NCBI GenBank assembly: GCA_035999365.1
Contig: DASYGT010000005.1
Location: 1-38,652 of the forward strand
Direction: 5' to 3'
Length of the DNA: 38,652 nt
DNA from: DASYGT01 sp035999365
GTDB lineage: Bacteria; Actinomycetota; Actinomycetes; Mycobacteriales; Jatrophihabitantaceae
In this document: in pieces, positions 1 to 7,903 of the stretch
Position numbering within the stretch: the stretch's first letter is position 1
Layout of the letters: the number at the start of each line of letters is the position of its first letter
Position numbers and translations under genes: made by a program
Notes under the pieces: model-generated
Databases searched by the model: none
What the model saw: the letters and a program-made list of their open reading frames with translations, nothing else
What the model was told of the DNA's origin: nothing

Positions 1-261
1 TGGGCGGCCGGCGGGCGCACAAACGCACCGAACCTCACCACACTCTGCCCCCGACACCACCACCTACGCCACGAAACAGACTGGCGATACACCCGCCGAG
101 CCAACGGCGACACCGAATGGAAAACACCCGCAGGCGCCACCTACACAACACCCGCCGCGACTTACCCCATCGACACGACCACCGGCCTCACGACACCGAC
201 CGGTCAGACGACCACGCACGGCACGGCCGTCGAGAGCAACGCCGACCCCCCGCCGTTCTAG
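1..261 (+). CDS. HNH endonuclease, DUF222 (13E12 repeat) type, C-terminal part only
   Basis: The reading frame is open from the left edge to TAG at 259-261, giving 86 residues with no start in the window. It begins WAAGGRTNAPNLTTLCPRHH and continues HLRHETDW. This matches the HNH core (GGRT, then N-L-x-x-L-C-x-x-H-H) seen at the C-terminus of the DUF222/HNH proteins, called 13E12 repeat proteins in mycobacteria. A Thr/Pro-rich tail follows. The family occurs in many copies per genome in Mycobacteriales; its biological role is not established, though HNH cores are metal-dependent nucleases. The N-terminal DUF222 domain would lie to the left. It may be intact or degenerate; only the HNH end can be judged. 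Confidence 0.75.
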   Translation, partial: WAAGGRTNAPNLTTLCPRHHHLRHETDWRYTRRANGDTEWKTPAGATYTTPAATYPIDTTTGLTTPTGQTTTHGTAVESNADPPPF

Positions 262-293
262 CTCTTCGCCCGTGTCATCCGTTAGATGAGGGC

Positions 294-932
294 ATGTTCG
301 ACGACCGTGCTGATGCAGGTCGACGGCTGGCACGCGCTCTGCGGTCCTGCCACAGTGAGATCGGCGATCAGGACGTCGTCGTGCTCGCCTTGCCGCGCGG
401 CGGCGTGCCCGTCGGCGCCGAGGTTGCAGCCGCGTTGGGTTGTCCGCTGGACATCATCGTCGTGCGCAAACTCGGCGTTCCCTGGCAGCCCGAACTCGCC
501 ATGGGCGCCATCGGTGAGAACGGCGCGCGCGTGATCGAAGACGACATCGTTGCGACGGCGCGGGTGTCCACCGATCAGCTTGCCGCGGTTGAGCTTCGCG
601 AGCGCCGCGAGCTCGCCGCCCGCGTCGCCTCCCTACGCGCAGGACGCGAGCGGACTTCATTGGCCGGGAAGATCGCGGTCATCGTCGACGACGGCATCGC
701 GACCGGCGCGACTGCGCGCGTCGCGTGCGCGGTCGCGCGGCAACTCGGGGCGGCTGCGGTGATCGTCGCCGTCCCCGTCGCCCCTCCGGGCATGGTCACG
801 GTGCCAGGCTCAGACGATCTCGTCTGCGTCGCGACGCCATCCCCCTTCATCGCGGTAGGAGTGCACTATCGGGACTTCAGCCCGCCCGGCGACGCAGAGG
901 TGACGCGGCTGCTGTCCTCGTTCCACGCCTGA
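294..932 (+). CDS. Phosphoribosyltransferase-domain protein
   Basis: The product has 212 residues. A type I phosphoribosyltransferase fold is indicated by LPRGGVPVG (33-41) and the PRPP-binding loop VIVDDGIATGATA (129-141), where paired acidic residues precede a Gly/Thr-rich loop. The arrangement resembles the stand-alone PRTase proteins of mycobacteria, such as the PRTase half of Rv0571c, rather than a dedicated purine or pyrimidine salvage enzyme, so the acceptor base is unknown. I chose ATG 294 because the frame upstream (117-293) translates to low-complexity Arg/His-rich sequence and overlaps the endonuclease gene. It stands alone, 32 bp after that gene, and converges on hsaF. Confidence 0.8.
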   Translation: MFDDRADAGRRLARALRSCHSEIGDQDVVVLALPRGGVPVGAEVAAALGCPLDIIVVRKLGVPWQPELAMGAIGENGARVIEDDIVATARVSTDQLAAVELRERRELAARVASLRAGRERTSLAGKIAVIVDDGIATGATARVACAVARQLGAAAVIVAVPVAPPGMVTVPGSDDLVCVATPSPFIAVGVHYRDFSPPGDAEVTRLLSSFHA

Positions 933-976
933 AGACGACACCCCGGACGGGGCAGCGCCAATCCGTGTCACCCGAT

Positions 977-997
977 CCGCAGAAGTGTCCGCTGCGG
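977..997. terminator. Candidate bidirectional hairpin between convergent genes
   Basis: CCGCAG (977-982) pairs with CTGCGG (992-997) across a 9-base loop, in the 68-bp gap between the convergent phosphoribosyltransferase and hsaF. There is no U-tract, so factor-independent termination is only a suggestion. A second short CCCC/GGGG stem lies just upstream near 941-952. Confidence 0.35.
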
Positions 998-1000
998 TAC

Positions 1001-2050
1001 CTATCCGGCGAGTGCCTGCTCGCGCTGCAGCTCGAGGGCGATGTCGATGAGCTGGTCCTCCTGACCACCCACCAGCTTGCGCTCGCCGGCCCGCACCAGG
1101 ATCTGCGCTCCCGAGACCCCGTAGCGCTCGGCCTGGCGGTACGCATGCTTGAGGAAGCTGGAATACACGCCTGCGTACCCCATCATCAGGGCCAAGCGGT
1201 CGAGGCGGCACTCCTCGGGCATGGCGGGCAGGACGACGTCCTCCGCGGCGTCGACGATCTTGAAGAAGTCGATCCCGGTCGTGTACCCCAACTTGTCGCA
1301 GACGCCGACGAATGCCTCGACGGGCGTGTTGCCGGCGCCCGCTCCGAAACGCCGGGTCGAACCGTCGATCTGCACCGCGCCCGCTCGCGCGGCAGCCACC
1401 GAGTTCGCCACTCCGAGCCCGAGGTTCTCGTGTCCGTGGAAACCGACCTGCGCATCGTCACCCAGCTCCGCGACCAGAGCGCCCACGCGGTCGGCGACCT
1501 GCTCCAGCACGAGCGCACCGGCCGAGTCGACGACATAGACGCACTGGCACCCGGCGTCGGCCATGATGCGTGCCTGCTTCGCCAGCACCTCCGGCGGCTG
1601 CGAGTGCGACATCATCAAGAAGCCGACGGTTTCCAGGCCCAGCTCGCGCGCCAGACCGAAATGCTGGATCGAGATGTCCGCCTCGGTGCAGTGCGTGGCG
1701 ATACGGCAGATCGAGGCACCATTGTCGGCCGCGATGCCGATGTCGTCCTTCACGCCGACACCCGGCAGCATGAGCACCGCGATGCGCGCCCGTTTCGCCG
1801 TCTGTGCGGCGAGCGTGATCAGTTCCTGTTCGGGCGTCCGCGAGAATCCGTAGTTGAACGACGACCCACCGAGCCCGTCGCCGTGCGTCACCTCGATCAC
1901 CGGCACGCCGGAGTCGTCGAGTGCGGCGACGATCGAGCGCACCTCATCCGCAGTGAACTGGTGCCGCTTGTGGTGTGAACCGTCGCGCAGCGACGTATCC
2001 GTGATGCGCAGGTCGAACTCGCCCGAGTAGGTCCGGGGCAGCGTCGTCAT
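1001..2050 (-). CDS. hsaF: 4-hydroxy-2-oxovalerate aldolase (HsaF/DmpG family)
   Basis: The 349-residue product is a class II pyruvate aldolase with a TIM barrel. It cleaves 4-hydroxy-2-oxo acids to pyruvate and an aldehyde, which is channelled to the partner acylating dehydrogenase. The N-terminal signature TDTSLRDGSHHKRH (17-30) contains the conserved Arg22-Asp23 pair. HGHENLG supplies metal-binding His205 and His207, so with Asp23 the divalent-metal site is complete. It starts 1 bp after the hsaG stop and is the last gene of hsaE-hsaG-hsaF, the same order as Rv3536c-Rv3535c-Rv3534c of M. tuberculosis. In steroid breakdown it acts on 4-hydroxy-2-oxohexanoate from rings A/B. The nearby KstR operator and kstD favour the steroid paralogue over a BphI/DmpG one. 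Confidence 0.93.
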   Translation of the reverse strand: MTTLPRTYSGEFDLRITDTSLRDGSHHKRHQFTADEVRSIVAALDDSGVPVIEVTHGDGLGGSSFNYGFSRTPEQELITLAAQTAKRARIAVLMLPGVGVKDDIGIAADNGASICRIATHCTEADISIQHFGLARELGLETVGFLMMSHSQPPEVLAKQARIMADAGCQCVYVVDSAGALVLEQVADRVGALVAELGDDAQVGFHGHENLGLGVANSVAAARAGAVQIDGSTRRFGAGAGNTPVEAFVGVCDKLGYTTGIDFFKIVDAAEDVVLPAMPEECRLDRLALMMGYAGVYSSFLKHAYRQAERYGVSGAQILVRAGERKLVGGQEDQLIDIALELQREQALAG

Positions 2051-2051
2051 G

Positions 2052-2954
2052 TCAGCTCCTCGCAGCGGTGATCGTGCGGGCCATCTCTTCGCCGACCTTT
2101 GTCGCGGCCGCCGTCATGATGTCGAGGTTCCCGGCATACGGCGGCAGGAAGTCGCCCGCACCCTCCACCTCGACGAAGATCGACACCCGCGCCATCCCGC
2201 CGTTGACGTCAGACGGATCCTCGAACTGTGGCTCCTGCAAGAGGCGGTAGCCGGGCACATATCCGGCCACCTCGGCCGCCATGTCATGGATCGAACGCGC
2301 CACCGCCTCGCGGTCGGCGTCCTCCGGGATCGCGCAGAAGATCGTGTCGCGCATGACCATCGGCGGATCGGACGGGTTCAGTACGATGATCGCCTTGCCG
2401 CGTTGCGCGCCGCCGATCACCTCGACGCCACGCGACGTCGTGCGGGTGAACTCATCGATATTGGCCCGCGTGCCCGGACCGGCCGAGGTCGAGGCCACCG
2501 TCGCGACGATCTCCGCGTAGGCGACCGCCACCACCCGCGAGACGGCGAAGACCATCGGAATCGTCGCCTGGCCGCCGCACGTGATCAGGTTGACGTTCGG
2601 CGCGTCCAGGTGCTCACGCAGGTTCGCCGGCGGAATGACGTACGGCCCGATCGCGGCGGGCGTCAGATCGATCGCCTTGATTCCGGCCTGCTCGTAGCGC
2701 GGTGCGTTCTCGCGGTGCACGTACGCCGACGTCGCCTCGAACACCAGGTCCGGCAATTCGTTCTGGCCGAGCAGGGCATCCACGCCGTCCGACGTGGTTT
2801 CCAGCCCCATGTTCGCCGCGCGCTTGAGCCCCTCGCTGGACGGATCGACGCCGACCATCCAGCGCGGCTCGATGACGTCCGAGCGCCTGAGCTTGTACAG
2901 CAGGTCCGTGCCGATATTGCCCGACCCCACGATCGCCGCAGTCGCCTTCGCCAT
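2052..2954 (-). CDS. hsaG: Acylating acetaldehyde/propanal dehydrogenase (HsaG)
   Basis: The 300-residue product oxidises the short aldehyde released by HsaF to its acyl-CoA (propanal to propionyl-CoA in cholesterol breakdown) using NAD. It shows an N-terminal Rossmann motif GSGNIG (11-16) and the catalytic cysteine in ITCGGQAT (Cys126). Its size is typical of the DmpF/BphJ family, whose members form a substrate-channelling complex with the aldolase. Its ATG overlaps the hsaE TGA by one base, and hsaF begins 1 bp after its stop, so the three genes look translationally coupled. Confidence 0.93.
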   Translation of the reverse strand: MAKATAAIVGSGNIGTDLLYKLRRSDVIEPRWMVGVDPSSEGLKRAANMGLETTSDGVDALLGQNELPDLVFEATSAYVHRENAPRYEQAGIKAIDLTPAAIGPYVIPPANLREHLDAPNVNLITCGGQATIPMVFAVSRVVAVAYAEIVATVASTSAGPGTRANIDEFTRTTSRGVEVIGGAQRGKAIIVLNPSDPPMVMRDTIFCAIPEDADREAVARSIHDMAAEVAGYVPGYRLLQEPQFEDPSDVNGGMARVSIFVEVEGAGDFLPPYAGNLDIMTAAATKVGEEMARTITAARS

Positions 2955-3748
2955 CAGCTACCCCCAGAGAATTGCAATGTGACCGGCCCGAGCGGGCCGA
3001 AGTCGGCACGGAAGATGTCGTCGTTGTGCGCGTCGATCGCCCGCGTGCAGGAACCCGGCAGAATCACGTGTCCAGCCTTGAGCCGGACTCCGAACGACGC
3101 GACCTTGCGGGCCAGCCACGCCACCGACGTCACCGGATTGCCGAGGACGGCATCCGAGCGCCCAACGCCGACCTCCACGTTGTTGCGCCACAACGTGACC
3201 GGAATGTCGCGCAGGTCGACGTCGCCCGGCTTGACCCGCGCCGACCCGAGTACGAAGCCCGCCGACGACGCGTTGTCCGCGATCGTGTCAGCGAGGCCGA
3301 TCCGCCAGTCGACGATCCGGCTGTCGATCAATTCGAGAGCCGCGGTCACGGCCTCGGTCGCCTGCAGAACGTCATCCTCGGTGCAGTCCTCACCGGGCAG
3401 GTCGCCGCCCAGGATGAACCCCACCTCGGGCTCCACCCGCGGGAGGAGGAAGCGCCCCGCATCGACCGGTGTCGACTCATCGCACGCCATGTCGCTCAAG
3501 AGATGCCCGTAGTCCGGTTCATCGACACCCATCATCTGCTGCATCGCCTTCGACGACAGCCCGACCTTGTGCCCCACGACCGTCACCCCCGCGGCGCGGC
3601 GCACCTCGATGTTCGCGAGCTGAATCCGGTACGCGTCCGAGACATCGATCTGTGGCCAGGTGTCGATCAACGGGGCGATCGCGGTTCGGCTGGACTCGGC
3701 GGTCCGCAGCGCGCCGGCGGCCGACTCGCGCTGCTCGGCTGACAGCAT
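2954..3748 (-). CDS. hsaE: 2-hydroxypenta-2,4-dienoate (2-hydroxyhexa-2,4-dienoate) hydratase
   Basis: The 264-residue product belongs to the MhpD/BphH hydratase family in the fumarylacetoacetase fold. It adds water to the dienoate released by meta-cleavage product hydrolase, forming the hydroxy-oxo acid used by HsaF. Family features include GHKVGLSSKAMQQMMGVDEP near 58-77 and the PRVEPEVGFILGGDLPG stretch near 104-120, where the acidic residues are expected to bind the metal. ATG 3748 is preceded by a strong GAGGAGG ribosome site (3753-3759). It heads the hsaEGF operon, 44 bp from a perfect KstR operator and divergent from kstD, the layout of Rv3536c/Rv3537. Confidence 0.92.
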   Translation of the reverse strand: MLSAEQRESAAGALRTAESSRTAIAPLIDTWPQIDVSDAYRIQLANIEVRRAAGVTVVGHKVGLSSKAMQQMMGVDEPDYGHLLSDMACDESTPVDAGRFLLPRVEPEVGFILGGDLPGEDCTEDDVLQATEAVTAALELIDSRIVDWRIGLADTIADNASSAGFVLGSARVKPGDVDLRDIPVTLWRNNVEVGVGRSDAVLGNPVTSVAWLARKVASFGVRLKAGHVILPGSCTRAIDAHNDDIFRADFGPLGPVTLQFSGGS

Positions 3749-3792
3749 GCCGCCTCCTCATGGGACCCGGTCCGACCTGCATCCGGCGCTAG

Positions 3793-3806
3793 TAGAACGC
3801 GTTCTA
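3793..3806. promoter_or_regulatory. KstR operator between hsaE and kstD
   Basis: TAGAACGCGTTCTA is a perfect 14-bp palindrome that fits the published KstR consensus TnnAACnnGTTnnA at every fixed position. It lies in the 126-bp divergent region and could serve the hsaEGF side and the kstD side together. Confidence 0.88.
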
Positions 3807-3859
3807 GTCTCGCGAATCGGATTCTAGGCCACATCTATAGCGTAGAGCCAGTTCCGGAC

Positions 3860-3873
3860 TATAACCTGTTCCA
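3860..3873. promoter_or_regulatory. Second KstR-type site overlapping the kstD -10 element
   Basis: TATAACCTGTTCCA also satisfies TnnAACnnGTTnnA, although its flanks are not symmetrical. It ends one base before the kstD ATG at 3875. Its left half, TATAAC (3860-3865), is a good -10 hexamer with nine bases to the ATG, and no ribosome site is visible, so a leaderless kstD transcript is likely. KstR bound here would sit on the -10 element and start site. This is inferred from position only. Confidence 0.55.
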
Positions 3874-3874
3874 C

Positions 3875-5608
3875 ATGCCTGAGGACGAGTACGACGTCAT
3901 CGTCGTCGGAAGCGGCGCGGCGGGGATGACGGCAGCCCTCACGGCCGCCCATGCCGGCCTCGACACGGTGGTGATCGAGAAGGCCCCTCGTTTCGGCGGC
4001 TCCACCGCGCGTTCCGGGGGCGGGGTGTGGATCCCGAACAACGACGCGCTGCGCCGCGACGGCGTCCAGGACACCGCCGCTGACGCGCGGGCGTACCTGC
4101 ACAGCATCATCGGCGACGTCGTCCCCGCCGAGCGCATCGACACCTACCTCGAACGCGGCCCCGAGGCACTGCACTTCCTCTTCGAGCACAGCCCACTGCG
4201 CATGCAATGGGTGCCGGAGTACTCCGACTACTACCCCGAGGCACCCGGCGGCCGGGTCGGCGGCCGCTCCGTCGAGCCGACGCCGTTCAACGGCAAACGG
4301 CTCGGCGCGGACCTGGCCCGCCTCGAGCCCGACTACGGCAAGTCGCCCCTGAACGTCGCCGTGACGCAGGCCGACTACCGCTGGCTCAACCTCGTCGTCC
4401 GGCATCCCAAGGGACCGCTGCGCGTCCTGCGGGTCGGGTTGCGGTGGCTGCTCGCGATGGTCACCGGCAAGCGACTGCTCGTCCGCGGCCAGGCGATGGC
4501 GGCCGCGCTGCGCCTCGGCCTGACCGAGGCCAACATCCCGCTGCTGCTCGACACGGCACTCGTTGACCTCGTGAGCGAGGGCGGACGGGTCACCGGTGTC
4601 GTTGTCCGCGACGGCAGTGGTGACCGAATGCTCCGCGCGCGGCGCGGCGTCATCCTCGGCAGCGGCGGCTTCGAGCACAACCTCGAGATGCGGCAGAAGT
4701 ACCAGCGTGCGCCGATCAGCACCGAGTGGACGGTCGGTGCGAAGGCCAACACCGGAGACGGCATCCTCGCCGGTGCGAAGCTCGGCGCTGCACTCGAACT
4801 GATGGACGACGCCTGGTGGGGGCCGTCGATCCCGCTCAGTGGCGGTCCCTGGTTCTGCCTGGCCGAGCGGACACTGCCTGGCGGCATCATGGTGAACGCC
4901 CGCGGCGAACGCTTCATGAACGAGGCACTCCCCTACGTCGAGGCAGTGCACCGGATGTACGGCGGGGAGTTCGGCCGCGGCGACGGCCCGGCCGAGAACA
5001 TCCCGGCCTGGATGATCATCGACCAGCAGTACCGCAACCGCTACGTGTTCGCCGGACTCACGCCCCGGCAGGCATTCCCCGGTCGCTGGTACAAGGCCGG
5101 TTCGCTGGTCAAGGCGAACAGCATCGCCGACCTCGCCGTCGCGATGGAGGTCCCGGCCGCCGCCCTCGTCGAGACGGTCGACCGATTCAACGGCTTCGCA
5201 CGGGCGGGCAGGGACGACGACTTCGGACGCGGCGAGAGCGGCTACGACCACTACTACGGCGATCCCCGGGTGAAGCCCAACCCGAGCCTCGGGCCGATCG
5301 AGCACGGCCCGTTCTACGCGGTGAAGATGGTGCCCGGCGATCTCGGTACCAAGGGCGGCCTGCGCACCGACGTGCACGCCCGGGTCCTGCGTGAGGACGG
5401 CACCGTCATAGCCGGGTTGTATGCCGCCGGCAACGTGAGCTCGCCCGTCATGGGACATACCTACGCCGGCCCCGGCGCCACCATCGGACCCGCGATCACC
5501 TTCGGCTACCTGGCCGCCGTGCACGTCGCCACGGCAGAGCCGCCGACGCCTGGGCCGACGGTCGGCGCCGCATCCATCGCCTCGGAGGAGTCGACCAGTG
5601 CCGATTGA
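3875..5608 (+). CDS. kstD: 3-ketosteroid-delta1-dehydrogenase (KstD)
   Basis: The 577-residue FAD enzyme desaturates C1-C2 of 3-ketosteroid ring A, producing androstadienedione-type substrates for ring B opening. The dinucleotide motif VIVVGSGAAGMTAA starts near residue 8, followed by EKAPRFGGSTARSGGG, typical of the KstD/fumarate reductase flavoprotein family. Near the C-terminus, GHTYAGPGATIGPA carries Tyr530 and Gly534, the Y-x3-G pair that matches the catalytic Tyr487/Gly491 of the Rhodococcus erythropolis enzyme. NEALPYVEAV and SDYYPEAPGG may hold the other active-site tyrosines. Start 3875 lies directly beside a KstR-type site. It opens a five-gene operon and its 3' end overlaps the next gene by 11 bp. 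Confidence 0.93.
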   Translation: MPEDEYDVIVVGSGAAGMTAALTAAHAGLDTVVIEKAPRFGGSTARSGGGVWIPNNDALRRDGVQDTAADARAYLHSIIGDVVPAERIDTYLERGPEALHFLFEHSPLRMQWVPEYSDYYPEAPGGRVGGRSVEPTPFNGKRLGADLARLEPDYGKSPLNVAVTQADYRWLNLVVRHPKGPLRVLRVGLRWLLAMVTGKRLLVRGQAMAAALRLGLTEANIPLLLDTALVDLVSEGGRVTGVVVRDGSGDRMLRARRGVILGSGGFEHNLEMRQKYQRAPISTEWTVGAKANTGDGILAGAKLGAALELMDDAWWGPSIPLSGGPWFCLAERTLPGGIMVNARGERFMNEALPYVEAVHRMYGGEFGRGDGPAENIPAWMIIDQQYRNRYVFAGLTPRQAFPGRWYKAGSLVKANSIADLAVAMEVPAAALVETVDRFNGFARAGRDDDFGRGESGYDHYYGDPRVKPNPSLGPIEHGPFYAVKMVPGDLGTKGGLRTDVHARVLREDGTVIAGLYAAGNVSSPVMGHTYAGPGATIGPAITFGYLAAVHVATAEPPTPGPTVGAASIASEESTSAD

Positions 5609-6458
5609 TCCGTCCGTCGCCCTCGGCGCGGAACTGCCCGAACGCGAATTTGCGTGGACGAGTTCGGACGTTCTGCTGTACCACCTGGCGATCGGTGCGG
5701 GCGTCCCGGCAACTGACGAGCGCGAACTGCGGTACGCGTCGGAGAGGGATCTGCAGGTCTTGCCGACGTTCGCCGTCGTGGCGCCCACCCTCACCGAGAC
5801 CGAAGCGCCGCGGGTGTCCTACCCGGGTATCGAGATCGATCTCGCCAAGGTGCTGCACGGCACGCAACAGATCGTGGCCCATCGCGCGCTGCCCACCGAC
5901 GGCAAGGCGCGCGCCGTCACCCGCGTGGCCGAGATCTGGGACAAGGGCAGCGCGGCAGTCGTCGTCACCGAGACCGAGGTCCGCGACCTCGCGGGTGAGC
6001 CGCTGTGGACCAATCGCTCCAGCATCTTCGCCAAGGGCGAGGGTGGCTTCGGCGGCGAGCGGGGGGCGGCGTCCACTGCCATTGCCCCCGACCGCGACCC
6101 CGACCTGGTGCTGACCACCCCCACGTTGCCGCAGCAAGCGCTGCTCTACCGCCTGCTCGGCGATCGCAACCCGCTGCACTCCGATCCGGTGTTCGCCGCC
6201 GCCGCCGGCTTCCCGGCGCCGATCCTGCACGGCCTGGCCACTTACGGCATCGTCGGCAAGGCACTCGTGGATCGCCTGCTCGACGGGCGTCCCGAACTGC
6301 TCCGATCGTTCGGTGCCAAGTTCGCCGGCGTCGTCTACCCCGGCGAAACCTTGCGTACGAGCGTCTGGCAGGAGTCCGACCGCTGGCTCGCGACGACGAG
6401 TGTGGTCGAGCGTGACAACGCGCCCGCTCTGGCCGAGGTCGAGTTGGTACGGGCATGA
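5598..6458 (+). CDS. chsH3: MaoC-like double-hotdog enoyl-CoA hydratase (ChsH3/Hsd4B, Rv3538-like)
   Basis: The 286-residue product has the two-hotdog layout of hydratase 2 domains. The catalytic signature GDRNPLHSDP followed by GFPAPILHGLATYG is the classic D-x-N-P-x-H motif of R-specific enoyl-CoA hydratases. The orthologous position in M. tuberculosis, immediately after kstD (Rv3537), is occupied by Rv3538, which hydrates steroid side-chain enoyl-CoA. GTG 5598 is chosen because CGGAGGAG lies just upstream and because it gives the family-length protein. The 11-bp overlap with kstD, and the ATGA overlap with the next gene, indicate translational coupling. The side-chain length of its substrate cannot be told from sequence. 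Confidence 0.82.
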   Translation: MPIDPSVALGAELPEREFAWTSSDVLLYHLAIGAGVPATDERELRYASERDLQVLPTFAVVAPTLTETEAPRVSYPGIEIDLAKVLHGTQQIVAHRALPTDGKARAVTRVAEIWDKGSAAVVVTETEVRDLAGEPLWTNRSSIFAKGEGGFGGERGAASTAIAPDRDPDLVLTTPTLPQQALLYRLLGDRNPLHSDPVFAAAAGFPAPILHGLATYGIVGKALVDRLLDGRPELLRSFGAKFAGVVYPGETLRTSVWQESDRWLATTSVVERDNAPALAEVELVRA

Positions 6459-7903
6459 GCTCGGCGAGCGTCACGCCGGCCCGTGCTGCCGAGATCGCCG
6501 AGTGGTATGACGAGGCCGACGTCGTCGTCATCGGTTTCGGCGCCGCCGGGTCGTCTGCGGCGTGGGAGGCAGCGTCGGCCGGTGCATCGGTCCTTGTGCT
6601 CGAACGCACGGCGGCGGCGGGCGGCGCAGCTGCCATGTCCGACGGGATGATCTACCTCGGCGGTGGCACGGCGACCCAGCGCGCCGCGGGCATCGACGAC
6701 ACCCTCGACAACATGCGCACGTTCCTCAACGCTGCGTGCGGCCCGTCGGCGGACGAGGAGAAGATCGAGCTGTACTGCGCCGACAGCCTCGAGCACCACG
6801 ACTGGCTGCTCGCACGCGGCGTGCAGTTCCTCGGTACGTGGTTACCCGAGGGCGGCGGAACGTCACCGCTCGACGGTGAGGGGATCATGTACACAGGCGG
6901 CGAGAACGCCCACCCCTACGACGAGATCGCCACTCCTGCTCCGCGCGCGCACGTGAGCCAGGGGGCGAAACCCGGTGGTGCCGCGTTGATGGCCGCACTC
7001 GCCGCGGCGGCGCTGGATGCCGGTGCGCGGCCCCTCTACGACACGAAGGTCGATCGGCTGATAGTCGACGAAGCCGGGCGGGTGTGCGGTGTCGTTGCGC
7101 TGCAGTACGGAGAACAGAAGGCGATCCGTGCACACTCGGGCGTTGTCATCGCCGCGGGCGGGTTCATCTACAACCAGGAGATGATCGACCAGTACGCCCC
7201 CGTCATCAACCTGACCGCGTTGCGCCTCGGCACCGACGGCGACGACGGCCGTGGCATCCGCATCGCGCAGGGTGCGGGGGCGCGGGTGAAACGGATGGAC
7301 TCCGTTGAATGCGCTCTGCCGTTCAACGCCCCGCGCAGCCTGAAGTACGGCATCCTCGTCAACCGGCTGGGTCAGCGGTTCATCAACGAGGACACCTACA
7401 TGGGGCGCGTCGGACAGCGGGCGCTCACGAAGGAACTCGGCGAGGCCTACCTCATCGTCGACGAGGCGCACTACGCGCCGAACTGGCTCGGCGTCGCGGC
7501 GACGTGGGTGTGCGAGACCGCGGCCGAACTCGAAACCGAGATCGGGCTGCCGACCGGCTCGCTCGTGGCGACGCTCGACTACTTCAACAGCCACGCGGCC
7601 GAGGGCGAGGACCCCTTGTTCCACAAGCGCAAGCCGACGCTCGAGCCCCTCGTCGGACCCCTCGCCGGCTTCGACCTGCGCTCCTCGACCTTCATCTACG
7701 CACCGTTCACCCTCGGTGGCCTGCACACCCTGGTCGACGGCGAGGTGCTGGATCTGGACGGCGCACCCATACCCGGCCTCTACGCGGCAGGACGCACAAC
7801 ATCGGGCGTCGCTGCCCAGGGCTACTGCAGCGGCCTCTCCCTCGGCGATTCCACCTACTTCGGCCGGCGATCCGGCCGATCGGCAGCAAAGGCGAAGACA
7901 TGA
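6455..7903 (+). CDS. FAD-binding dehydrogenase, candidate 3-ketosteroid delta4-(5alpha)-dehydrogenase
   Basis: The 482-residue flavoprotein is related to KstD but shorter. The FAD motif VVVIGFGAAGSSAAWEAA lies at 23-40 and ERTAAAGGAA at 50-59. In place of the KstD C-terminal Y-x3-G it has GYCSGLSLGDS, with Tyr457 and Ser459. This Y-x-S spacing resembles the Tyr466/Ser468 pair reported as essential in Rhodococcus jostii Kst4D (about 490 residues), and Tyr315 in NEDTYMG could stand for Tyr319. On that basis I favour a Kst4D-like enzyme that introduces the delta4 bond into 5alpha-3-ketosteroids. The alternative is one of the many uncharacterised FAD-binding dehydrogenases such as Rv0785. It overlaps both neighbours by 4 bp (ATGA). 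Confidence 0.6.
   Translation: MSSASVTPARAAEIAEWYDEADVVVIGFGAAGSSAAWEAASAGASVLVLERTAAAGGAAAMSDGMIYLGGGTATQRAAGIDDTLDNMRTFLNAACGPSADEEKIELYCADSLEHHDWLLARGVQFLGTWLPEGGGTSPLDGEGIMYTGGENAHPYDEIATPAPRAHVSQGAKPGGAALMAALAAAALDAGARPLYDTKVDRLIVDEAGRVCGVVALQYGEQKAIRAHSGVVIAAGGFIYNQEMIDQYAPVINLTALRLGTDGDDGRGIRIAQGAGARVKRMDSVECALPFNAPRSLKYGILVNRLGQRFINEDTYMGRVGQRALTKELGEAYLIVDEAHYAPNWLGVAATWVCETAAELETEIGLPTGSLVATLDYFNSHAAEGEDPLFHKRKPTLEPLVGPLAGFDLRSSTFIYAPFTLGGLHTLVDGEVLDLDGAPIPGLYAAGRTTSGVAAQGYCSGLSLGDSTYFGRRSGRSAAKAKT

Noticed and set aside
2049..3512. A 487-codon plus-strand frame across hsaG and hsaE
   Set aside because: It is the complement of two well-supported catabolic genes and its product is low-complexity and Arg-rich.
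3824..5794. A 656-codon minus-strand frame antisense to kstD
   Set aside because: It mirrors the kstD frame through GC-rich codon bias and shows no domain, start context or conserved motif.
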